From positions 1 to 23,437 of IMG/VR virus record IMGVR_UViG_3300025128_000347: a stretch of 23,437 bases of DNA, one strand, 5' to 3'. The notes under the pieces were generated by a model, which saw nothing but the letters and a program-made list of their open reading frames with translations, was not told the origin of the DNA and made no database searches. How positions within the stretch are numbered: position 1 is the stretch's first letter; every line of letters begins with the position of its first letter. The DNA comes from a virus. The translations under genes were made by a program, and so were the position numbers. Of this stretch, positions 1 through 7,483 are shown in pieces.

Positions 1-1
1 G

Positions 2-229
2 ATGACGCAGGACCTCTCTTGGCTGGTGCCAGCAATCGTGACCGCAGCAGCGGCATGGGGCGGCGTCAAGCAAGGGATGAACGGCCAGGCAGAGGCAATC
101 GAGCGACTGAGCTCGGTGCTCGATCGAGTCGGGCAGAAGGTAGATGTACACGCGGAGAGGATCGCGGTTATGGAAGCTGACCGCCACTACATAAAGGAAA
201 AACTTCGCAACATCTCACAGGGCAAATAA
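2..229 (+). CDS. small membrane-anchored coiled-coil protein (lysis region)
   Basis: This 75-residue protein has one hydrophobic N-terminal segment (about residues 7-24, rich in Ala, Val and Ile). A charged, heptad-like helical region follows, containing IERLSSVLDRVGQKVDVHAERI. That architecture fits a small inner-membrane protein with a cytoplasmic or periplasmic coiled coil. It lies directly upstream of a holin-like gene and an endolysin, and its TAA stop overlaps the next ATG (TAATG), so it is probably translated with the lysis genes. It could be a holin accessory, antiholin or spanin-like protein, but no family signature is visible. The protein at 5698-5991 has the same membrane-plus-coiled-coil design. 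The ATG lies at the second base of the window, so the upstream ribosome site cannot be judged. Confidence 0.6.
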   Translation: MTQDLSWLVPAIVTAAAAWGGVKQGMNGQAEAIERLSSVLDRVGQKVDVHAERIAVMEADRHYIKEKLRNISQGK

Positions 230-393
230 TGATCGACAAGAAGAGGGTCCAGTTTTGGGCTGGCCTGGTGATCGCAGCCGCAGGGCTCGCAACCGTGTTT
301 TATCTCCAGGAGGTCTATCTCGGGTTCGCGGTGGCATTGATTGGAACCGGCATCCTTCCAATTGAAAAAGTCGCTGAGATCTGGAAGCGATGA
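229..393 (+). CDS. holin-like small membrane protein
   Basis: This 54-residue open reading frame begins MIDKKRVQFWAGL and ends VAEIWKR. It has two closely spaced hydrophobic stretches (about residues 9-25 and 29-45) separated by the short polar turn YLQEVYL, with charged ends. Size, topology and position immediately before the endolysin gene fit a phage holin, which would form inner-membrane lesions that release the endolysin. The start overlaps the previous stop (TAATG), and its own stop overlaps the endolysin start (ATGA), which suggests translational coupling. No sequence family was recognised, so the holin call rests on size, hydrophobicity and neighbours. Confidence 0.6.
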   Translation: MIDKKRVQFWAGLVIAAAGLATVFYLQEVYLGFAVALIGTGILPIEKVAEIWKR

Positions 394-737
394 ATCTGAA
401 GGATGGGGTAGTATTTGATGAGCGGATGCACCCCTCGATGTGGTATGCTCGAGAGGTGATCGGAAGTCTCCACCGGGAATGGGCTGACCAGGAGGGCACG
501 ATTACCTCCGCGTTCAGAGACCAATCTCCGGGTGGCTCGAGTTTTCACCCCCTGGGGCGAGCTCTCGATATCCGTATCTGGGCGTTCGAGGACCACGAGG
601 AGGTCCGCGCCTTTGCAAAGAAGCTGCGGACCAGGCTAGGCCCTGACTTCGATGTCATCGTGGAAGGGCCAGCAGCCGAGCATCCGAAATACCTAAACCG
701 AGCTCCACACATTCACGTGGAGTGGGACTTCGACTAA
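390..737 (+). CDS. M15-family peptidase endolysin
   Basis: This 115-residue protein carries the zinc-peptidase signature of the M15 (VanY/VanX/endolysin) family. The motif SSFHPLGRALD gives ligands His53 and Asp60, and the C-terminal PHIHVEWD gives the third ligand (His107 or His109). M15 phage endolysins cleave peptide cross-links or stem peptides of peptidoglycan. This one is short, so it is a single catalytic domain without a cell-wall-binding domain. There is no signal peptide, which fits release through the holin encoded just upstream. The start overlaps the holin stop by ATGA, and the stop overlaps the next gene by TAATG. The catalytic motifs are complete, so the class call is strong; the exact bond cut is not known. 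Confidence 0.82.
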   Translation: MNLKDGVVFDERMHPSMWYAREVIGSLHREWADQEGTITSAFRDQSPGGSSFHPLGRALDIRIWAFEDHEEVRAFAKKLRTRLGPDFDVIVEGPAAEHPKYLNRAPHIHVEWDFD

Positions 738-3325
738 TGCCACATATCCCTGGTCACCGCCCGCTTGGAATCTTAGGCCCTGAGCCTATCCCACAGGGGC
801 TGCTACGGCTGCTGATGGCCCAGCCCGACGCAACTCGAGTCGGTCCAGAGTTTCCCGTAGCTACGCACCGAAGGGGCGTCGATGGTGTGACGCGCCCACT
901 GCGGTTACCGGAACGTGTTCCGGGTCAGGCGGCAATTGGCCCAGCACCCGGCTTGCTGTCGCGGGTCGGCGCTCAAGTACAAGCGATGCCCCGCCGGATG
1001 ACTGAGTTTGGTGAAGCTGCGAAACACGGCCAAGGTCGATGGTCAATGCACGCAGCAGAGAACCTTCTTCCCGGTGAGCAATTCAGTCCATACGAACTCG
1101 CGGTTGTGGATTCGATGGCCGCAGCAGGGACACCAGACACTCCAGCCGGAACGGTAGGACGGTTAGGTGGAGAGATGGCGGGTGAGTTTACATTGGCCGG
1201 AGATACTCAAGCGCTACAACGTGTGCCTGGATTGCTAGAAGAGGGCTCGTATTTTCAAGCTCTTCTTGAAGGCGCGAGCGGAATTCCAATAGCTGGTAAG
1301 TTATTTGCGCCGCTTGCTGCTATGGGCCGCTTGAACCGTTTGGAGAACCTGAGTGCTGCGGCTCGTAGCGCAGACGCACCAGCCGAGACGACTGTACGGC
1401 CTCGAGAAGCAGAGGGTATTCGAGGAATACCTACAGCGGGTGAACCTGGGTCGGGTATCAAAAGCGTGCGCGAGCTGCCACTCGATGAAGCTCTCGCTCA
1501 TGCGAGAAGGGGAGCTCACCTAGTACGAAAAAGTGACGGTAAATACGTCGGGGCACCTGAGCATATTCGCTCACCGCAAGCTCTTGCTGCGCTACGTAGA
1601 CAGTTGGACAGGCTCGCTGAAGAAGGCGAGATGGGTCGTGATTGGTATGACAGAACCGAAGAGGGCAATCGGAGGATTGCTGGGGAGAGTTACGCTCGCA
1701 ACGAGATGCTCGGTGCGGAAGAAGGCTTATGGTCGGCACAAGCTACTCCTGACACGAACCTCGGGTTCTCACTGCGTGGACATAACGCATACGAGTTCGG
1801 CGCACCTCATGAGATTGTGCGGACGGGTGACGCATCAAGAAAGTACACTGCTGCTAGAGATGCCGGTGTCCCTCCGAGCTTGGGGCCTAAAACCGCAATT
1901 TACGGCGACCATAGCAACCCCTTCTTAGAGAGCCCTATAACCGGGACCAACGATATATGGCACGCTCGAGCGTTTGGTTATACAGGCGGGAAGAAAGGCC
2001 CAGGTAGTCCATTCGACCGAGGACTCACGGCGCAGGAACACGCTTTTATGGATGCGGAAACTTTGCTTGCCGCAGAAAGACTGAACGCAAAACACGGCAC
2101 GGATATTTGGGATGGCCGGGGAACACAAGCCGCGATATGGGTGAGGATGAAGGGCGAAGATATTGCACAAGGCCAGAGTTACGGCGGCGACCTACAGGCA
2201 GGAATGGCCGAGGCCAACAAGACATATCCTGACTACTTCGACAAGTACACAATGAGCGCTACGCACGAGGCAGTGCCGGGGCGTGATACTGGGCATCTTC
2301 CCGACTTGCTCGACACTGACTTTGCGACAAGGGAAGCGTACACCGATGCAGTCCCGTGGACGACCGAGGCTGGCAACGATGCGTTTTACGAAGCGCTTGG
2401 TATGTACAGTCAGCCGTCATTAGACGCCTTGGGATATTTTATGGGAGACGTTAACCCGATGCGGGTTGCCCGACCTATGGTAGATAGGGTCGGTGGTAAG
2501 ACCCCCGCTGCGGTCTTTCCCGAGAGCACAACACGCGAGGTTGTGGCTGCGGCAGAGAATCTGAGAGGGTTACTCGCCGGGCAAAATTCCGCCGCTTTCA
2601 GTCAACCAATCCCGAATATGCAAGCGGGCAGGTCTACTTCAGTATTTGCGCCCACAGCAGAGGTGACTCCCGAGATGCTCCGCGCCGCTAGTGCAGAGAT
2701 GCCCGGTCATTACGCAATCGATACTGGGACGGGACTGCTTATGCTCGAGGACCCTGCCGCCTACGGCGCACGCACCTTAGAAGAGACTCGAAAGGTGTCG
2801 AAGCAACTTGGCAAAGATCTAAAACCGCCTACCGAACTATTAGGTGAGTCTGTCCCCGGAGTTCCTACGTACAGAGTCGGCGCTGACAGCGAGTACATTC
2901 CCATTCTCGAGGGGCCATATGGATATCGCCCCTTGCAACGTGCCGCCGTCAGGGCGGGTGTTCCTGCTGTTAGGCCCAAGGCTGAGTTAAGTGCATGGGC
3001 CACGTCGCCGGGATCTGGAGTAGCCACGAGATCCCTCTTAGATCGAGTCGATGCGCTGGAAGGCAGCGCACCAAACGTACCGGGCAGACTTTCAGCGGAG
3101 CCACTCCGAGTACGGGCTGGGCTCCTAGCTGATAGAGACGCGGCTCTCGCGGCTACGCACGGCGGCGTCCGCCAAGATTTACAAAACTTCCGAAGGATCT
3201 ATGCTCAGGGCGGACTACCTGCTATCCGCGCCGCCCTTCAGTCCGGTGTCGCGCTTCCGCTTTTTGCTGGCCTCAGTCTTGGACTTGGCTCCACGGGGCG
3301 GCCTCAACGCGAGGGAGGGCGCTGA
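737..3325 (+). CDS. very large phage protein, probable virion-associated protein
   Basis: This is an 862-residue protein. I chose the ATG at 737 because it overlaps the endolysin stop (TAATG), although the frame is open 15 nt further upstream. The N-terminal 150 residues are Pro/Gly/Arg rich. The middle contains a conserved-looking segment, with DIWHARAFGYTGG, GLTAQEHAFMDAETLL and TQAAIWVRMKGEDI at about residues 405-480, that resembles segments of large uncharacterised proteins in other phages. The last 30 residues include a hydrophobic stretch (SGVALPLFAGLSLGLG). There is no signal peptide or enzyme motif I can name. Its size and place after the lysis genes suggest an internal virion or ejected protein, but this is inference. 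The gene has few of the CTCGAG/GAGCTC palindromes that crowd its neighbours (about 6 in 2.6 kb), hinting at a different history. Confidence 0.65.
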   Translation: MPHIPGHRPLGILGPEPIPQGLLRLLMAQPDATRVGPEFPVATHRRGVDGVTRPLRLPERVPGQAAIGPAPGLLSRVGAQVQAMPRRMTEFGEAAKHGQGRWSMHAAENLLPGEQFSPYELAVVDSMAAAGTPDTPAGTVGRLGGEMAGEFTLAGDTQALQRVPGLLEEGSYFQALLEGASGIPIAGKLFAPLAAMGRLNRLENLSAAARSADAPAETTVRPREAEGIRGIPTAGEPGSGIKSVRELPLDEALAHARRGAHLVRKSDGKYVGAPEHIRSPQALAALRRQLDRLAEEGEMGRDWYDRTEEGNRRIAGESYARNEMLGAEEGLWSAQATPDTNLGFSLRGHNAYEFGAPHEIVRTGDASRKYTAARDAGVPPSLGPKTAIYGDHSNPFLESPITGTNDIWHARAFGYTGGKKGPGSPFDRGLTAQEHAFMDAETLLAAERLNAKHGTDIWDGRGTQAAIWVRMKGEDIAQGQSYGGDLQAGMAEANKTYPDYFDKYTMSATHEAVPGRDTGHLPDLLDTDFATREAYTDAVPWTTEAGNDAFYEALGMYSQPSLDALGYFMGDVNPMRVARPMVDRVGGKTPAAVFPESTTREVVAAAENLRGLLAGQNSAAFSQPIPNMQAGRSTSVFAPTAEVTPEMLRAASAEMPGHYAIDTGTGLLMLEDPAAYGARTLEETRKVSKQLGKDLKPPTELLGESVPGVPTYRVGADSEYIPILEGPYGYRPLQRAAVRAGVPAVRPKAELSAWATSPGSGVATRSLLDRVDALEGSAPNVPGRLSAEPLRVRAGLLADRDAALAATHGGVRQDLQNFRRIYAQGGLPAIRAALQSGVALPLFAGLSLGLGSTGRPQREGGR

Positions 3326-3427
3326 TTTTGGGGGAGCGCACATACCCATGAAATAGAGCTCGTCCCAATCCCGTTTGTTCTCGGGCACGAGTACATATCC
3401 ACCATCCGATCTCTCAAAGCGTTTCAT
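3215..3427 (-). CDS. possible small antisense gene
   Basis: This is a 70-residue reading frame on the minus strand. Its first 33 residues lie in the gap between two plus-strand genes and the rest is antisense to the end of the large gene. The start is well placed behind the ribosome site AGGAGAG, 5 nt upstream. The N-terminus (MKRFERSDGGYVLVPENKRD) looks like a real folded segment with a GYVLVPE strand. The remainder is Lys/Arg/Ser rich and could be a shadow of the opposite gene. No family was recognised. Without homologues this stays a candidate. Confidence 0.35.
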   Translation of the reverse strand: MKRFERSDGGYVLVPENKRDWDELYFMGMCAPPKSAPSLALRPPRGAKSKTEASKKRKRDTGLKGGADSR

Positions 3428-3466
3428 ATGATCTCTCCTAGGCAGTTTCGGCTCCTAACTTAACTA

Positions 3467-4048
3467 ATGCGTTTCTGGTATGTAACCGCCGCGTTGCTAC
3501 TTCTTGCTATCGGATGGCAAGTAGGCGCCAGGGGTGTTGAGCCCGTGACAGTCATCGTGCAGGACACGGTGGCACTCAGCGAGCTCGAGAGGCGCCTCGA
3601 TGCCCAGCGCATCCGGGGTGACGGCCTGGTGGCCGCTATGGAGAACCGGCAGGTCCTGGCACCCGATACGATATGGGTGACCGACACGCTCGTGAGCCCA
3701 CCCGACACCGTGTTCGAGTTCATCCGGGTCAACGAGCGCGGCAACCTTACGGCCTCACGGTTCACCATTGAGGGCGAGCTCTACGCTCCCCAGATCACCA
3801 CCTACAACGTGTCGGACTGCGACGAGGGCTTCCAGCTCGAGGGCGGCACCGTGATATGCGACAAGGCACGCTGGGGGCACCTGTACCTCCTGAGCTCGAT
3901 CTCACCGGCTTACGCGAGTGCAGGGCTGCGCTGGACCCCAGGGTACAAAAGCAAGTGGGCGCTCGAGGCTATGTACCGGCACGGCAGAGACGAGCTCGAG
4001 CTTGGTAGCTGGCACATCCAAGCAACAATCGCCTGGGAACTGTTTTGA
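3467..4048 (+). CDS. membrane-anchored protein of unknown function
   Basis: This is a 193-residue protein. An N-terminal signal anchor (about residues 3-20, FWYVTAALLLLAIGW) is followed by a short helical region rich in Glu and Arg (VALSELERRLDAQR). Next come β-rich segments with TIWVTDTLVSPPDTVFEF, and then a C-terminal part with alternating aromatic and polar residues (YLLSSISPAYASAGLRWTPG, WHIQATIAWELF). The protein probably crosses the inner membrane once with its bulk outside the cytoplasm. It could be a spanin-like or envelope-associated accessory, but no lipobox or spanin signature is seen. It opens a plus-strand group after a 140-nt gap. No strong ribosome site precedes the ATG at 3467. 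Palindrome density is among the highest in the window. Confidence 0.6.
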   Translation: MRFWYVTAALLLLAIGWQVGARGVEPVTVIVQDTVALSELERRLDAQRIRGDGLVAAMENRQVLAPDTIWVTDTLVSPPDTVFEFIRVNERGNLTASRFTIEGELYAPQITTYNVSDCDEGFQLEGGTVICDKARWGHLYLLSSISPAYASAGLRWTPGYKSKWALEAMYRHGRDELELGSWHIQATIAWELF

Positions 4049-4080
4049 CCACAGATATACCCCTTTTCTAGCTTTTTATT

Positions 4081-4227
4081 GTGACACAATCAACGGCAGT
4101 ACCGGCGACGGCGAAAAAGACCACCACCCTGGCGGAATGTCCCAGGTGTGGGTTTCGACAACCTGAGAAGGGGTTGGCGTTTTGTGCATTCTGCTCATTG
4201 GACCTCCGAAGGCCATCAGAGACCTAA
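4081..4227 (+). CDS. small zinc-ribbon protein
   Basis: This 48-residue reading frame starts at GTG; a stop codon 12 nt upstream limits the choice. A basic Thr/Ala/Lys-rich N-terminus precedes a compact zinc ribbon, CPRCGFRQPEKG followed by FCAFC, i.e. two CxxC knuckles about 17 residues apart. Such ribbons bind zinc and often mediate protein or nucleic-acid contacts. The GTG lies inside a copy of the repeat TTGTGACA (4079-4086), so a protein bound there would cover the start codon. There is no clear ribosome site. It overlaps the next frame, which also encodes a zinc ribbon, so the pair may be duplicates or an alternative reading of one ancestral gene. Confidence 0.45.
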   Translation: MTQSTAVPATAKKTTTLAECPRCGFRQPEKGLAFCAFCSLDLRRPSET

Positions 4228-4403
4228 TCGGCTCTGATCCGAACAACTGGCGCCGCAGGGTAGCGCGTGAGAATGCGGCGGACGGTTGCGAATTACTTGT
4301 CCCTCGAAAACCCCGACGTTGGAGCTGCTATGAGTGCGGCCAGATCAATCACCGGAAGTTCGATCACTGCGTTATGTGCGGAACCGATGAGGCGACTTTT
4401 TGA
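4182..4403 (+). CDS. zinc-ribbon protein (RanBP2-like knuckles)
   Basis: This frame of up to 73 residues ends with WSCYECGQINHRKFDHCVMCG. The C-x2-C / C-x2-C spacing and the preceding Trp are typical of RanBP2/zinc-ribbon modules, which bind one zinc ion and often RNA or proteins. The N-terminal half contains PKAIRDLIGSDPNNWRRRVARE, a likely helical segment. The start is uncertain: there is no ATG, and TTG at 4182 is the furthest usable start. The gene overlaps the preceding zinc-ribbon gene by 46 nt and the following gene by 4 nt. Confidence 0.45.
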   Translation: MCILLIGPPKAIRDLIGSDPNNWRRRVARENAADGCELLVPRKPRRWSCYECGQINHRKFDHCVMCGTDEATF

Positions 4404-4618
4404 TTGAGATCCTACCTCACCAGTGGGTGCCCATTAAGCTCGTGGACTCATACGAGCTCACTAGCGACACCTGCCTCCAGGTGACCCCGGTGGCTAGTGA
4501 CAAGAAGCGGCCTGTCATCTCCCACGAATTTACCAGCCCAGCGGCTGCTGGAATGTGGGCCTTGGGCTTGGATTGTTTGCTCCGAGCTCACCGACTCCTT
4601 TCGGGTGAAGAACTATGA
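4400..4618 (+). CDS. small hypothetical protein
   Basis: This is a 72-residue frame starting at TTG, which overlaps the previous TGA (TTGA), and ending by ATGA overlap with the phosphoesterase gene. The product contains HQWVPIKLVDSYEL and SPAAAGMWALGLDCLLRAHRLLSGEEL, giving a short β-rich N-terminus and an amphipathic C-terminal helix. No family was recognised. Support comes from gap-free packing and coupling to both neighbours, and from the GAGCTC palindrome at a density matching the operon. Confidence 0.45.
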   Translation: MIEILPHQWVPIKLVDSYELTSDTCLQVTPVASDKKRPVISHEFTSPAAAGMWALGLDCLLRAHRLLSGEEL

Positions 4619-5457
4619 AGCGAGCTCTGATTTTCATCTCTGACATCCACTGCGGTTCGACCGTTGGGCTGATGCACCCCAAGGGAGTGCAGCACGATGA
4701 CGGGCAGTGGATTTACCCCAGCCCGGTGCAGGAGTATCTCTGGGACCAGCACACCAAATTCTGCCAAGAGGCTGCCGAGCTCGCGGAGGGGAGAGAGACG
4801 CACCTGTTCCTTATGGGAGACCTAACGGACGGGGATCACCACCGCACGCATCAGATCGTCAGCAACGACCAGGGGCTGCACATCCAGATCGCCTCTGACG
4901 TGCTGATGGACGGTATCCTAAAGGTTGAGCACTCGAGTCTGCACGCCTTGAGGGGCACCCCCTCCCATGTGGGGAAAGCCTCTGGCCTGGAGAAGAGCGT
5001 CATGGCCCGACTGAAGAGGGAAGGGGTCAAAACAATCGTGCCACACTCCGGTGGCTCCTTAGTCCACCCGTATGTATACGCCGAGTTCGAGGGCACGCTG
5101 TTCGATCTACGGCATCATGGCCGCCAGGGGCAGCGCGAACACACTCGAGGCAGTTACTCGAGGCTCTACGCGCTCGACCTGTATTTGTCGCATCACCTCG
5201 AGGGCCGACGCCCCCCTGACGTTGCGGTGCGGGGGCACCTCCACAAGTACATGGATAGTGGCGCTGACCATCGAGGGATTACTCGAGCGATCCAGCTTCC
5301 ATGCTGGCAGCTCCACACCGAGTGGACCAGGCGAATCTCGATCGAGACGATGCCTGACATTGGGGGCCTGGTAATCCTGCTCGATGACGGGCGCATGGAC
5401 GTGCGACCCCTGTTGTACCGTCCTGAGAGCAACCTTCAACCGATTTGGAGACCATGA
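4615..5457 (+). CDS. calcineurin-like metallophosphoesterase
   Basis: This 280-residue protein carries the full set of calcineurin-like phosphoesterase motifs. They are D-x-H (Asp10, His12 in FISDIHCGS), GD (Asp69 in LFLMGDLTDGDHH), an RGTPSH variant of the usual GNH(D/E) motif near residue 112, HH near 168, and GHxH in VRGHLHKY near 206. These residues hold a dinuclear metal centre that hydrolyses phosphate esters. Substrates in this superfamily range from nucleic acids to small nucleotides, so the target is unknown. The replacement of the usual Asn by Thr/Pro in motif three is notable. The gene is coupled at both ends by ATGA overlaps. Confidence 0.82.
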   Translation: MKRALIFISDIHCGSTVGLMHPKGVQHDDGQWIYPSPVQEYLWDQHTKFCQEAAELAEGRETHLFLMGDLTDGDHHRTHQIVSNDQGLHIQIASDVLMDGILKVEHSSLHALRGTPSHVGKASGLEKSVMARLKREGVKTIVPHSGGSLVHPYVYAEFEGTLFDLRHHGRQGQREHTRGSYSRLYALDLYLSHHLEGRRPPDVAVRGHLHKYMDSGADHRGITRAIQLPCWQLHTEWTRRISIETMPDIGGLVILLDDGRMDVRPLLYRPESNLQPIWRP

Positions 5458-5705
5458 CCGAACAAGATTTGATCGATGCCCTGGAGCTCGCGAGGCATCA
5501 AGCCGTTACGGCGGAGGGGGCACTCACTGTGGCCGAGCTCGTGGAGCGGATGGGCATCAGCACCAGGCGCGTTAGAATCCATCTTGGGGCGTTGCACAAG
5601 GACGGGCGGCTGCACGTAGTGAGGCGGCAGGGCACCACCATCTCCGGCCAGAAAAAATGGATTCCAGCGTACCGCCTGGTGAAGGGTGAGCCTGGTGATG
5701 GATGA
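5454..5705 (+). CDS. winged-helix DNA-binding protein
   Basis: This is an 83-residue protein. The ATG at 5454 follows TTTGGAGACC and overlaps the previous stop (ATGA). Residues about 22-60, ALTVAELVERMGISTRRVRIHLGALHKDG, form a helix-turn-helix, and RLHVVRRQGTTISGQKKWIPAYRL forms a wing-like β-hairpin. This pattern is like ArsR/MarR-type or DnaD-type winged helices. It may regulate phage transcription or act as a DNA-binding accessory. The next gene starts within its last codons. Confidence 0.55.
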   Translation: MTEQDLIDALELARHQAVTAEGALTVAELVERMGISTRRVRIHLGALHKDGRLHVVRRQGTTISGQKKWIPAYRLVKGEPGDG

Positions 5706-5991
5706 TGTCGCGATCTCAAGGGCGACCGGAGTTAAGGTCACGATCGGGGCCGTGGTGTCCCTTATGTCGCTCGCGGTCCTGGTCGATCGTCGGTTCGGTC
5801 AGCTTGAGAACGCAAGCGTCAGCCAAGGCACTGACATTCAGACCGTCTCGAGGCGCCAGCAGACATACATCGAGCGGCGCACAAACCAACACGAGGACCT
5901 CGAGGCCGAGCTGGCAGACATTAGTAGTCGGCTAGACCGGCTCTGCGAGGCCCTCGCGAGTCGTGAGTCAGAAGTGATCTGTAACGACTAG
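5698..5991 (+). CDS. small membrane protein with coiled coil
   Basis: This is a 97-residue protein if started at the ATG at 5698; GTG codons at 5686 and 5695 are alternatives. A hydrophobic segment (about residues 12-29, KVTIGAVVSLMSLAVLV) precedes a long charged helix with heptad spacing (EDLEAELADISSRLDRLCEAL). The layout is the same as that of the protein at 2-229, although sequence identity is low. Rz-type spanins and holin accessories have this shape, but proof is lacking. The stop converges with the minus-strand immunity operon, overlapping its last gene by 4 nt with no terminator visible between them. Confidence 0.5.
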   Translation: MDDVAISRATGVKVTIGAVVSLMSLAVLVDRRFGQLENASVSQGTDIQTVSRRQQTYIERRTNQHEDLEAELADISSRLDRLCEALASRESEVICND

Positions 5992-6476
5992 CCCGCACCC
6001 TCCACGAGCTCGAGGCTGCACTGTAAGCTCCCGCGCCGTTGGCTCAATGACCAAGCGAGCTCGGAGCAGCTCCACCATTGAAGCAACCCTAAGTCCTGCG
6101 CGATCCCAAACAGCGGCACCGACGCCTCGCGCCAAACGCCTATGATTGACTCTGGATCGTCGCGATCAGCAACGACGATTGCCTGTAGATCGATTGCGTT
6201 AAAGTCAGCGATAACGAACGCGCCCTCGGGCAATCCCATAAACGGTTGCATCACTCGATAACAATATACCTTGTCGCCTTGCGCGTGCTTCGCCGCGGAG
6301 ACCAACCCCTCCGCTGTATAGCAACGCTGGTAGCCACGTGGTGATGACGAGTCCGGCCTCTGATGTACAGGAACCGAGTAGTAGGTGGGCTCATCCAACC
6401 ACCCCGTGCGTTTCGCGTGCTCGTCACAGCCTTGGCGTAGTTCCAAATCTGTAATTGTATCGTTTTTACTAGCCAC
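5988..6476 (-). CDS. unknown protein in the immunity operon
   Basis: This is a 162-residue protein translated just after the repressor, overlapping it by 8 nt. The N-terminus is polar (MASKNDTITDLELRQGCDEH). The middle contains GYQRCYTAEGLVSAAKHAQGDKVYCYRVMQPF and PEGAFVIADFNAIDLQAIVVAD, which suggest a small α/β domain. Nothing I recognise matches. Genes at this position in prophages are often expressed from the repressor promoter and can act in lysogenic conversion, superinfection exclusion or anti-phage defence. That is inference from position only. The interior (6070-6476) has no CTCGAG or GAGCTC sites, unlike most of the window. Confidence 0.5.
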   Translation of the reverse strand: MASKNDTITDLELRQGCDEHAKRTGWLDEPTYYSVPVHQRPDSSSPRGYQRCYTAEGLVSAAKHAQGDKVYCYRVMQPFMGLPEGAFVIADFNAIDLQAIVVADRDDPESIIGVWREASVPLFGIAQDLGLLQWWSCSELAWSLSQRRGSLQCSLELVEGAG

Positions 6477-7032
6477 CTTTCGTTCCCTCCCCTAGTGCTT
6501 GTTCTTCCTCTCCGTACCTCGCGGTCTTGCCCTTCGCCGCGAGCTTCTTCGCCGCCTCAACTTCCTCTTCGGTTAACTCAGACATCGGGGTCAGCTCGAA
6601 GCGCTCAATCGCGGCTAACCTGCGCTCAATGTCGGACAGCGATGCAGTTGCATTCTTCGCCTTCTCGAGTGTCTCCTGAAGCTCAAGCTGATCCGCTTGC
6701 CCCTGGTCGAAAGCTCCACCCGCCACCCTCAGGTTTTTGAGCTCACCCTTCTCAACCCGCCCGTCTGAAATTTGCCCAATGACTTCCAAGCGGAGCCCGA
6801 GCTCCTCTCGTTCGCCGCTGCTCTGCATTGAGCCCTCGCCGGTCATCAGCCAGTGGCCGTCGATTCCGAGCTCGTAGATAATCCGACCGATCAAATCCGG
6901 CTTCGGTGACACGCCCCGCTTCCAGGCTGACACCTGGCTCGAGGTGACTCCGAGCGCCTCCGCGATGTCTTTTTGTTCTCGCTCGTCGTTTGCCAGGGCC
7001 ATTTTTAGGCGGCCCTTAAATGTCGCGTTCAT
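6469..7032 (-). CDS. XRE-family repressor (CI-like, no peptidase domain)
   Basis: This is a 187-residue protein. I chose the ATG at 7032 because GAGGGGGAGC lies just upstream; the ATG at 7050 lacks a ribosome site. Residues about 1-60 form an HTH_3/XRE domain, with KDIAEALGVTSSQVSAWKRG as the helix-turn-helix. The sequence IIYELGIDGHWLMTGEG that follows is typical of Cro/CI-type repressors. The C-terminus is a long charged helix (LELQETLEKAKNATASLSDIERRLAAIERFE) rather than the S24 LexA-like autoprotease, so RecA-triggered self-cleavage is not expected. It is divergent from the early operon at 7188, which it probably represses. Induction would need another route, such as an antirepressor. Confidence 0.75.
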   Translation of the reverse strand: MNATFKGRLKMALANDEREQKDIAEALGVTSSQVSAWKRGVSPKPDLIGRIIYELGIDGHWLMTGEGSMQSSGEREELGLRLEVIGQISDGRVEKGELKNLRVAGGAFDQGQADQLELQETLEKAKNATASLSDIERRLAAIERFELTPMSELTEEEVEAAKKLAAKGKTARYGEEEQALGEGTKGG

Positions 7033-7187
7033 GCTCCCCCTCAGGTTCATGCTTGCGTTTTCGTGACGTTATTACAAACTTCAAGCGATTCTGCGTGTAT
7101 TTAGCACGCGGGTCCTTGATGTTCGGAATCGACACTTGAGTTCGCATCATACTACTTGGTGTCGTGTTCTGTAAACCCGGAGAGACC
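7033..7187 (+). promoter_or_regulatory. divergent immunity/early promoter region
   Basis: This 155-nt non-coding gap between the leftward repressor and the rightward early operon must hold both promoters and the repressor operators. AACTTCAAG (about 7078) and CTTGAGTT (about 7136) are near-inverted sequences that could be operator half-sites. I see no convincing -35/-10 pair on either strand, so exact promoters are not assigned. No TTGTGACA copy occurs here, so that repeat is probably not this repressor's main operator. Confidence 0.5.
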
Positions 7188-7295
7188 ATGAAAGACTCGA
7201 GAACGCGAGACCCCTGGCACGAGGTGCTGGCCGACTTTGCGATCTTCCTGGCCGCGGTCGCGGCGGTGATCATCCTCCACGTGGTGGTGTTGTGA
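7188..7295 (+). CDS. tiny single-pass membrane peptide
   Basis: This 35-residue frame starts at an ATG preceded by the ribosome site GGAGAGACC. The peptide begins MKDSRTRDPWHEVL and then has a strongly hydrophobic segment (FAIFLAAVAAVIILHVVVL) reaching the C-terminus. It is the first gene of the rightward early operon and ends with a GTGA overlap into the next gene. Tiny early membrane peptides in temperate phages may act in exclusion or envelope interference, but no function can be read here. Confidence 0.55.
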   Translation: MKDSRTRDPWHEVLADFAIFLAAVAAVIILHVVVL

Positions 7296-7483
7296 GCCCA
7301 CCATCGTTCGAGGCGCTATGGGGCGATGTGACGCTCCTGACGCAGCTCCACCGGATTCTGGGCAAGCAGGGCGGCTCGAGCTCGATGGAGCAACTGATCG
7401 AGGCGCACGAGCACCGGCTCGCGACCCAGCTCCGAGCTCTGGTCAAAACTCTAGACGCCGAGCAGCCGAATGATGACGGCTGA
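7292..7483 (+). CDS. small early hypothetical protein
   Basis: This is a 63-residue protein starting at GTG in a GTGA overlap with the preceding membrane peptide. It is mostly helical and charged (SSMEQLIEAHEHRLATQLRALVKTLDAEQ), possibly a small coiled-coil dimer. It overlaps the next gene by 14 nt. No family was recognised. The early position suggests a host-takeover or regulatory accessory. Confidence 0.5.
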   Translation: MSPPSFEALWGDVTLLTQLHRILGKQGGSSSMEQLIEAHEHRLATQLRALVKTLDAEQPNDDG

